Shown piece by piece: positions 24,273-30,556 of a DNA stretch of 35,834 bases. The stretch covers positions 1 to 35,834 of the forward strand of contig CAZDLM010000032.1 in the NCBI GenBank assembly GCA_964506465.1. The letters are read 5' to 3'. This stretch comes from UBA6109 sp964506465. GTDB lineage: Bacteria > Desulfobacterota > Syntrophia > Syntrophales > UBA6109. Below the pieces are notes generated by a model. The model saw only the letters and a program-made list of their open reading frames with translations, searched no databases and was not told where the DNA came from. Position 1 is the stretch's first letter; the number at the start of each line of letters is the position of its first letter. The position numbers and the translations under genes are program-made.

Positions 24273-24827
24273 ATGACGAGGGATGAAGCGCTGACGCTTC
24301 TTACGCAGCACGTCAAGAGCGAGAACATGATCCGGCACAGCCTGGCTGCCGAGGCGGTGATGCGCGCACTGGCAAGGCGTCTTGGCCGGGATGAGGAGCG
24401 ATGGGGGCTGGCGGGGCTCCTGCACGACATCGACATCGAACGCGTCGGCGGAGATCTGGCAATTCACGGCCTGGACGGAGAAAAAATCCTGTCCGAAAAC
24501 AACTGCGATCCGGAAATTGTCGAAGCGGTGCGCATGCACAACGAAGCGGCGGCCGGCGCCGTCCGTTCGAAGGAGTTTCATCATGCCCTCGCCGCCGGCG
24601 AAACCATCACCGGCCTCATTACCGCAACGGCGCTGGTCTATCCGGACAGGAAGCTCGCCAGCGTGAAGGTGAAGTCGGTGACCAAGCGCATGAAGGAGAA
24701 GGCTTTTGCCGCCTCGGTGAACCGGGACACGGTCATGGAGTGTGAGAAGATCGGATTGCCGCTGGACGAGTTTGCGGGCATCGCGCTTTCCGCCATGCAG
24801 GGGATCAGCGACCGGCTGGGCCTGTGA
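24273..24827 (+). CDS. HDIG-domain metal-dependent phosphohydrolase
   Basis: This 184-residue protein has a single HD domain. The metal ligands are visible as His in MIRHSLAAEAVM, the HD pair in LLHDIDIER, His in AIHGLDGE, and the later MHNEA motif. The length and layout fit the small HDIG family of putative phosphohydrolases or nucleotidases (COG2316-like) and not HD-GYP. The start at 24273 follows GAGGAGGACGGGAGC; an upstream frame to 24219 lacks such a site. It is convergent with the UT-Sir2 gene, only 27 bases apart. The substrate, a nucleotide or second messenger, is unknown. Confidence 0.85.
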   Translation: MTRDEALTLLTQHVKSENMIRHSLAAEAVMRALARRLGRDEERWGLAGLLHDIDIERVGGDLAIHGLDGEKILSENNCDPEIVEAVRMHNEAAAGAVRSKEFHHALAAGETITGLITATALVYPDRKLASVKVKSVTKRMKEKAFAASVNRDTVMECEKIGLPLDEFAGIALSAMQGISDRLGL

Positions 24828-24854
24828 AACCGCCAGCCGACGAAGAAGTCCTTC

Positions 24855-26744
24855 TCAGCGGCCCGCCAGTTCTCTGAGGACCCTGCGGAATACGGGCCCC
24901 AGCGGTTTTCGGACGACGATTTCCGCCAGGTCGTCTTTGGGGGTGGGTTGGAGGTTGACCACGGCGATTCGAACGCCCTTCCGCCAGGCGAGATCCGTAA
25001 AGGAGGCGACGGGGTCAACCTGCAGGCTGGTGCCGACAACGAGAAGCAGCCCTGCGCTCAGGATGCGGAAAAGGGCCTCGCCCGCCACCGCTTCGTCGAG
25101 CGGCTCTCCCATGAAGATCGTATCCGGTTTGAGCGGCTGCCGGCATGACCGGCAGAAGGGAGCGGCGATCCCCGCCCCCAGCATCGCCTCGATTTCGGCA
25201 TCCGTATGAACCGTCCTGCAGCCTGTGCAGCGGGCGGTCCGTATGCTTCCATGCACTTCGATCACCCGCTCGGGCGATACCCCCGCCTTCTGAAAGAGAC
25301 CATCCACGTTCTGCGTGACGACGCAGGCGAGCTTTCCCATCTCCTGCAGACGGACGGCCGTGCGGTGAATGTCGTTCGGCCGCGCCTCTTCGATCAGCCG
25401 GTGGAACTGCCGTTGCATCTCCCAGTAGCGCTCGCGCACGTCGGGCCGCGACAGGAAATTCCCGTAGGTCATCTCTTCTGCGCCGAAGCGCAGCCAGAAG
25501 GCAGGGTTGTCCCGAAAATCGGGAATTCCGGATTCCGTGCTGGTTCCGGCGCCGGAGAGGATCGCGACTGAGGGCGCGGTTCGGATGGCCTCCGCGAGTC
25601 GGGCCGCTTCCTCCGGCGTCGGTCTGCGGCCGGGCAGAAAATTCCGGAAGAAGCCGGCGGCTTGCCGGAAACCCGGCGTCTGAGGATAGGGCCCAAGCAG
25701 CGGCCGTTTGGAGCGGATGGCCTTCTCCGGCGTTGTGATCCGGTCCAGAGGGACGGGGATGAGACCCGAACGGAGGGGGCCCATGCGGACGGCCGCCGTC
25801 ACGAGCAGCAGGATCGTCAGGTTGAACGGCAGGGTGAGGACGGGCAGGTTCAGGAAACCCAGGAGGCCGGAGAGAGCGAGAAACATTGCCGTGCAGACGA
25901 AGAACCCGAAAACGGTGTACAGAAGCGCCCAGCGGTTGGGTGCGAGCAGAATGCCGAACAGTCCGACGGCTGCAGGAAGAACGTTGAAGCCGAGGTAGAT
26001 TCCGGCGGCCGGGGTGATCGAAGGCGGAAGAAGGAGCGTCACCGCGTATCCGCAGAGGAGAAAGAATGCAGCGGTCAGAAAACTGATCCGGGAAAAGATC
26101 AGAATTCCCGCGAGGACGGCGGCCCAGACGTGAAGCCCGTGTGTTGCGATGAAGGACCAAAGAGGACCGCCTTCGTTGGGGTTGACGCGCAGCAGGGGAT
26201 CGATGACCTCCGTGGCCGGGGCGAACAGCTCCACGTAGGGAACGAGTCTGGCGCTGAAGGCGAGCCAGTACGCCGCAACCAGCGAGCCGTAGAGAAGGAG
26301 AACCGCCGGGAGGCTCGTAGCGGGCAACGCGATTTTTTCCAGCGAGAAGCTCTTCGTCAGGGCGGACTGCAGCGGACACAGGAGAAGGGCGGCGGCAAGA
26401 AACAGGCCCAGGGAGGCCGGGGAAAGGACAAAGTGCCAGCTCCAGAAGAGCCCGAAGATCACGCCGTTGAAACCGTAGATTCCATGCTCGATGTAGAAGG
26501 GATCTTTTTTCAGGAACCGGGCGGCGGCGTTTGCGGCCAGCGCGCCGATCAGGGAAAAGAAGAGCGTTTTCGCGGAGAGCATTCCCAGGGCCAGGAGCAG
26601 AAGCAGCCCGCTCAGGGGAGAATCGGCAAAGAGGACCTGGCCGTACGAGCGCAGAACGATCTCGATCCAGCGGAGCGGGGTGTGGCGGGACGCCATCTCC
26701 CGCCAGAGACCCGCGGTCAGAACGGCCGCTTCTCGGAAGTTCAC
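24855..26744 (-). CDS. Urea-transporter domain fused to Sir2 NAD-dependent deacylase
   Basis: This 629-residue protein joins two complete domains. Residues 1-320 match the urea transporter family (UT): LRSYGQVLFADSPLSGLL, IYGFNGVIFGL (about 89-99) and, in the second repeat, LPVLTLPFNLTILLL (about 300-314), with about ten membrane helices. After a linker (about 321-380), residues 385-629 are a sirtuin: GAGTSTESGIPDFRD (398-412), TQNVDG (477-482), catalytic His498 in EVHGS, zinc Cys506, 509, 531 and 534, GTSLQVDP (571-578) and VVNLQP. All Sir2 motifs are intact, so it should deacylate lysine using NAD, on the cytoplasmic face. The start is a GTG at 26744 overlapping the decarboxylase stop by 4 bases, with AGGAG 11 bases upstream. 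It is the last gene of an RRE/ATP-grasp/decarboxylase operon. I know of no such fusion; the transported compound need not be urea. Confidence 0.93.
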   Translation of the reverse strand: MNFREAAVLTAGLWREMASRHTPLRWIEIVLRSYGQVLFADSPLSGLLLLLALGMLSAKTLFFSLIGALAANAAARFLKKDPFYIEHGIYGFNGVIFGLFWSWHFVLSPASLGLFLAAALLLCPLQSALTKSFSLEKIALPATSLPAVLLLYGSLVAAYWLAFSARLVPYVELFAPATEVIDPLLRVNPNEGGPLWSFIATHGLHVWAAVLAGILIFSRISFLTAAFFLLCGYAVTLLLPPSITPAAGIYLGFNVLPAAVGLFGILLAPNRWALLYTVFGFFVCTAMFLALSGLLGFLNLPVLTLPFNLTILLLVTAAVRMGPLRSGLIPVPLDRITTPEKAIRSKRPLLGPYPQTPGFRQAAGFFRNFLPGRRPTPEEAARLAEAIRTAPSVAILSGAGTSTESGIPDFRDNPAFWLRFGAEEMTYGNFLSRPDVRERYWEMQRQFHRLIEEARPNDIHRTAVRLQEMGKLACVVTQNVDGLFQKAGVSPERVIEVHGSIRTARCTGCRTVHTDAEIEAMLGAGIAAPFCRSCRQPLKPDTIFMGEPLDEAVAGEALFRILSAGLLLVVGTSLQVDPVASFTDLAWRKGVRIAVVNLQPTPKDDLAEIVVRKPLGPVFRRVLRELAGR

Positions 26745-28105
26745 GGGGATGCGCTCCTGCCGATCAGCCTCTCGGGGACCCTCTCCGGACCCTTGATGTC
26801 GTCATAGGTCTCGGCCCGGCGAAGGATTTCGGTGCCGCCTGCACCGACGAGAACGACGGCCGGCCTGGGAAAGATGAACGACATCGACTGCGAGAAATTG
26901 TAGGCGCCGACGCTGCGGATCGTCAGGGCGTCTCCCACCTGGACCCGGGGCAGCGTGGCCCCCTTGCGCACGACGTCGATCTGCATGCACAGGGGGCCGA
27001 CGAGGTCGATCTGTTCGGTCGCCGCACCCTCCCGATCGGACAGGATCTGGAACTTGTAGTAATACGCCGTGGGCAGGAGGTTGACGCCCGCGTCGATGAC
27101 GGCGAAACGGCCGCCGCCGTATTCCTTGACGGCGACGACCGTGGACAGGAGGGACATGCATTCGTCGACGACGCTGCGGCCGGGCTCCAGGAGCATCCGC
27201 ACGGGCGCTCCCAGTTCGCCGCTCCTGCGGTTCAGGACTTCGCAGATCGTCTCCGCGTACTGCTCCGGCGTCGGCGATGTCGTTTCGGCGGGCATGAGCT
27301 GGGAATGCAGGGTATTGGCGGAAGGAAAGCCGCCGCCGATGTCGAGGTATTCCAGGCTGACGCCCAAGGTCTCGCGGATCTTCACCGCCAGCGAAAGGAG
27401 GTTCTCGATCAGGCGCCGGTAGATGCTCAGATCGATCACAAAGGTTCCGACATGACAGTGGAGGCCGGCCAGGTGCAGATGCCGGTGGCGGGCGACGATC
27501 CGGCAGGCGTCGTAGGCCTGCCCGGACTCGAGGCCGAAGCCGAACTTGTCCCAGGCCGGGTAATTGAGCTGCATGTTGACGCGGATCCCGACGCGCGCTT
27601 TACGTCCCAGCGTGTCGGCGACCTGCTCGGCCTTCTGGAGATCGTCGAAGGAATCCAGGTTGACCGCGGCGCCGTCCGCGAAGGCCCGTCCCATCTCGGC
27701 CGGGCTCTTGTGCGGCCCGTTGAAGACGATCTCGCTTCCGGGCACGGCCAGCCGTCTGGCCATCTCGTACTCCAACCCCGAAACGACCTCCGCCCATGCG
27801 CCTTCGCGGTGCAGGATCGCGCAGATGCCGGACAGGTAGTTGGTCTTGTAGGAGTAGGCAACCGTCGCCCAGGGGTAACGGCTTGCGAAGGCGTCCCGTA
27901 TGCGGCGGAAGGCGCGGCGGAGGGACGCCTCCGAGACCACGTACAGGGGCGATCCGAAATCGTGCAGGAGCCTGCGCACGGGGTGGCCGTCCACGTCGGA
28001 GGAAACCCTCGCCTTGAGGTAGGACCCCTTGAATCTTTCCGTGTCCGCCAGCGAGATGCGGGTCATGGCGGGTCTGACGTAGGGTTTCTTATTTCCGGTC
28101 GTCAT
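26741..28105 (-). CDS. PLP-dependent group IV decarboxylase with leader-like N-terminus
   Basis: This 454-residue protein is of the diaminopimelate/ornithine/arginine decarboxylase fold-III family. Lys87 in YSYKTN is the PLP Schiff-base lysine. HCHVGTF (216-222), DIGGGFPS, LEPGRS (306-311) and Cys373 in GPLCMQID, the family's catalytic cysteine, are present. It should decarboxylate an amino acid or peptidyl amino acid. The N-terminus MTTGNKKPYVRPAMTRIS is an extension of about 25 residues that carries Tyr9-Val-Arg-Pro12, a YxxP motif like that which lasso-peptide leaders use to bind PqqD-like proteins. The ATG at 28105 has GGGAGAAATCCGCT upstream; the next ATG, at 28066, lacks a ribosome site, so the extension should be made. 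It overlaps the second ATP-grasp gene by 17 bases. Confidence 0.92.
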   Translation of the reverse strand: MTTGNKKPYVRPAMTRISLADTERFKGSYLKARVSSDVDGHPVRRLLHDFGSPLYVVSEASLRRAFRRIRDAFASRYPWATVAYSYKTNYLSGICAILHREGAWAEVVSGLEYEMARRLAVPGSEIVFNGPHKSPAEMGRAFADGAAVNLDSFDDLQKAEQVADTLGRKARVGIRVNMQLNYPAWDKFGFGLESGQAYDACRIVARHRHLHLAGLHCHVGTFVIDLSIYRRLIENLLSLAVKIRETLGVSLEYLDIGGGFPSANTLHSQLMPAETTSPTPEQYAETICEVLNRRSGELGAPVRMLLEPGRSVVDECMSLLSTVVAVKEYGGGRFAVIDAGVNLLPTAYYYKFQILSDREGAATEQIDLVGPLCMQIDVVRKGATLPRVQVGDALTIRSVGAYNFSQSMSFIFPRPAVVLVGAGGTEILRRAETYDDIKGPERVPERLIGRSASP

Positions 28106-29018
28106 AGCGGATTTCTCCCGTCAAAGAGAGGGTGCCGAACCGATGCATGTCGGTTACGATATCGATCGCCGTGCGCACGAAGAGCCTGCCCGCGGGCGGC
28201 GCCTGCGGCGGGGCCGTATCGCGGCCGCCGAGGATGTCGAGAAGGATCCCCGGCAGGTTGAGTCCTTCCGCGGCGGGGAAATTGATCCAATCGGCGAAAC
28301 GGGGGTGAAGCGCCGTCAGGAAGGGGGCGCCCTTCTCGTTGCGGATGAAGTCGAGCGTCAGGGGGCCCGTCCAGCGGGAATCCGCGACGAGCGCGGCGGC
28401 CGTTTCCGCCAGTTCTCCACCGTCCACGGAAAGCGCCATCCAGGTGCTGCCGCCCTTCGATGTGAGCAGTTTCTTGATGGTCGCAACAGCTGCCGCATGG
28501 TGATGGCGGTCCGCAAGAACGCAGACGGAGAACTCGTCCTCGAGGACGTTTCTCTGCCCGCTGACGCTCTGGACGGGGCTTTTCACGAGGGCCGGAAGGG
28601 AGCCCCGGAGGCGGCCTTCCGGATTCTTCCGCTCGTCGTCGGCAGCCGCGGGAAATCGGCCCTCCCGGAGATCCGCCAAGACTCGTTCGCCGGGCAGGAG
28701 CGCCCGGATGCCGAGGTCATCGAGTTCCGCGGCCATGGCGCACATCCTCCAGACGTCATTGTCAAGGGCGGGGATGACCGCGTCCAGCCCGGCTTCGGCC
28801 TTGATCTGCGCCAGTCTGTCGAGAAACGGGCCCTGCTCCTGAATCGGCGGCACGAGGTAAGCGGCATCGAGGAGGTCTTCCTGGTAGGAGCCCACCTCGA
28901 AGGCGCTGGCGGCCAAGCCGATCAGGCGCTCGACATTGGAGAGGCGCAGGGCCTTTAGGACCGCGATGCCCGCGGCGATTTCGCTGCCCGTGCTCAGGCC
29001 GGTTACGGCGACGATCAT
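28089..29018 (-). CDS. Degenerate ATP-grasp paralogue (probable pseudoenzyme)
   Basis: This 309-residue protein aligns along its length with the ATP-grasp protein encoded just upstream: the start MIVAVTGLSTGSEI, the DAVIPALDNDVWRM segment, RWTGPLTLDFIRNEKG and the RLFVRTAIDIV end all have counterparts there. Two changes stand out. The central A-subdomain is about 35 residues shorter, removing the conserved lysine region. The metal-binding ExN of the active paralogue (MEVNSRF) is here TALHPRF, with Ala236 and His238. It would not be expected to bind Mg-ATP normally. It overlaps the upstream gene by ATGA. It may act as a regulatory or scaffold subunit of the active ligase; decay is the alternative. 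Confidence 0.85.
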   Translation of the reverse strand: MIVAVTGLSTGSEIAAGIAVLKALRLSNVERLIGLAASAFEVGSYQEDLLDAAYLVPPIQEQGPFLDRLAQIKAEAGLDAVIPALDNDVWRMCAMAAELDDLGIRALLPGERVLADLREGRFPAAADDERKNPEGRLRGSLPALVKSPVQSVSGQRNVLEDEFSVCVLADRHHHAAAVATIKKLLTSKGGSTWMALSVDGGELAETAAALVADSRWTGPLTLDFIRNEKGAPFLTALHPRFADWINFPAAEGLNLPGILLDILGGRDTAPPQAPPAGRLFVRTAIDIVTDMHRFGTLSLTGEIRYDDRK

Positions 29019-30070
29019 ACGCGCATCTCCCCCGCAGCGGCGAGCGCCAGGAGCGGTTCCGCATCGACGATCCGGTCGGCGACGGTGCGGATGAAGAGCT
29101 TGCCGGCCGCATAACGACGCATCGGCTCGGCGGGTAACCCCGCGGCAAGCCGGACCGCCGCCAAAGGCAGGTTCTGTCCCGCAGCAGCCGACAGGTAGAG
29201 CCAGGAAGGGAAACGGCTGTTCACCTCCATGAGGTAAAGGTCGCCGGCCCGATCGCGGATAAACTCGCATTCAATCGGACCCGTCCAGCGCAGCTTGCGG
29301 AGGATCTCCGCGGTGAGGCGGAGGAGCCCGTCGTCCTCGACGGTCAGTCCCGCAAAGGCTTTTCCCTTGTCGGTAAGGCCGAATTTCTTCATGGCGACGG
29401 CGCCGACCATCTCCGCCGAGTTGTCGGCCAGCGCAATGACGTCGAATTCCTCTCCGGCGACAAAACTCTGCAGAAGGATCGGATATCCCCACAGCGCATA
29501 GAGCTCTTCATAGCATCGTTCGCCTTCCTCGACGGAGGCGCAGATGCGGGCGTCATTGAGTATGCCCTTGAGGAGAAACGGGATTCCGGCTTCCTTGACC
29601 TTCGGGCGGATCTCTTCGATATTGTTGAGCAGGAGGGTCTTGGGGACGCGGATGCCCTCTTCCAGGCCGAACTCGTAGAGAAGGTTTTTCGCCCGCAGTT
29701 TTACCTGGGAGGGCGGGGGAAGCAGCGTCCCGATCCCGAGGTCGCGCAGAGGGCCGGCGAGTTCCGCATAGAGGGAGACTTCCGAGTCGAGCGAAGGAAG
29801 GATGACATCGATCGGGCGGTGCTCGTGAATGCGGCGGATCCGCTCAAAGAGGACGTCGCAGCCCGCGGCGGGGTAGGGGACGATAAAGGCGCGGTCGATG
29901 ATGCCGCCGTCGAAAACGCCGTTCGACAGCGGTTCAAATACAAAAGCGGATATCGTCCCCGTGAACTCCGGCGAGAGCCGAAGGCATCGCGCGATGCCCA
30001 GGCCGGGGTACGGGTTGTCCGTCGCAAGGAGTCCCGTGACGACAACGTGCTTGGCGACATTACTCTTCAT
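29015..30070 (-). CDS. ATP-grasp ligase, carbamoyl-phosphate-synthase-like type
   Basis: This 351-residue protein has an N-terminal Rossmann-like pre-ATP-grasp domain (VVVTGLLATDNPYPGLGIAR) and an ATP-grasp fold. Lys168 (FLLKGI), QSFVAGEEFDV (201-211), Glu267/Glu269 and Glu282-x-Asn284 (MEVNSRF) are the expected nucleotide and metal ligands, so it looks active. Such enzymes make an acylphosphate and then an amide or ester bond. It overlaps the PqqD-like gene by 11 bases, suggesting that it acts on whatever that protein binds. It resembles the ATP-grasp proteins used in peptide tailoring only in general fold; its substrate is unknown. Confidence 0.88.
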   Translation of the reverse strand: MKSNVAKHVVVTGLLATDNPYPGLGIARCLRLSPEFTGTISAFVFEPLSNGVFDGGIIDRAFIVPYPAAGCDVLFERIRRIHEHRPIDVILPSLDSEVSLYAELAGPLRDLGIGTLLPPPSQVKLRAKNLLYEFGLEEGIRVPKTLLLNNIEEIRPKVKEAGIPFLLKGILNDARICASVEEGERCYEELYALWGYPILLQSFVAGEEFDVIALADNSAEMVGAVAMKKFGLTDKGKAFAGLTVEDDGLLRLTAEILRKLRWTGPIECEFIRDRAGDLYLMEVNSRFPSWLYLSAAAGQNLPLAAVRLAAGLPAEPMRRYAAGKLFIRTVADRIVDAEPLLALAAAGEMRV

Positions 30071-30458
30071 GGCCCCTCGTCACAAGTCCCGCCTCTTGCA
30101 GCCGATCAAGAAACTCGACGGCGTCTTTTAGGCATTCCCCCGGCGACGGACCTTCGAAGGCCGATGCGGTCTCCTGAAGAATCTCAGATAGGGAGCGGCC
30201 GTCGGCGAGACGCCGGAAAATGAGCGCCGCCACGGCGTTGAGGGCGTATACCGAGCCGTCCCGCCTGGAAAGCAGAAAGGCTTCCTCGCCCCTCTCCATG
30301 AAGTCGCGCCGTGCATTCTCGGCAAGCCGGACTGCATGACGCCGATCGATCTCCTGCGCATGGGCGGCGCAGAGGGGAAAATCCCCCGTCGGCGGCAGAC
30401 ACGCCCGCCCCTCTTCCTCCAGGAGGCAGGACTGCGCCCGGCCTTTCTTCGGTTCCAT
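30060..30458 (-). CDS. PqqD-like (RiPP recognition element) protein with Cys/His cluster
   Basis: This 132-residue protein has a PqqD-fold region (about 42-128): FLLSRRDGSVYALNAVAALI, the LADGRSLSEIL turn and the C-terminal helix FLDRLQEAGLV. PqqD-like domains bind leader peptides and deliver them to tailoring enzymes. The first 40 residues carry Cys11, Cys20, Cys30 and His33 (CLLEEEGRAC, then PLCAAHA), a spacing that suits a small zinc site. The ATG at 30458 follows GGAGGGCATCGAT. It heads a five-gene overlapping operon. No short precursor gene is seen nearby; the YxxP tail of the decarboxylase is the only leader-like sequence. Confidence 0.87.
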   Translation of the reverse strand: MEPKKGRAQSCLLEEEGRACLPPTGDFPLCAAHAQEIDRRHAVRLAENARRDFMERGEEAFLLSRRDGSVYALNAVAALIFRRLADGRSLSEILQETASAFEGPSPGECLKDAVEFLDRLQEAGLVTRGHEE

Positions 30459-30486
30459 ATCGATGCCCTCCGGACTCTACGGAAGC

Positions 30487-30531
30487 GAATCCCCCTGCAA
30501 CCCTCCCTGTCGCGGGGGAAGAGGGGGATTC
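30487..30531. repeat. Hairpin repeat in the TPR-PqqD gap
   Basis: GAATCCCCCT (30487-30496) pairs exactly with AGGGGGATTC (30522-30531). Arms of this composition recur as dispersed repeats in many deltaproteobacterial genomes. There is no T-run on the minus-strand side, so it need not separate the TPR gene from the PqqD operon. Confidence 0.6.
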
Positions 30532-30556
30532 GGCGTCTTTCTCGGATGCCGCCGTT

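Noticed and set aside
24855..26744. Possibility that the UT-Sir2 fusion is two genes with a missed stop or frameshift
   Set aside because: The frame is continuous, the linker keeps normal codon use, and no ribosome site with a start codon is evident before the Sir2 domain; only read-level data could exclude an assembly join.
30459..30556. Search for a RiPP precursor gene between the TPR and PqqD-like genes
   Set aside because: No start with a ribosome site and no short frame with a leader-like sequence; only the hairpin repeat is there.
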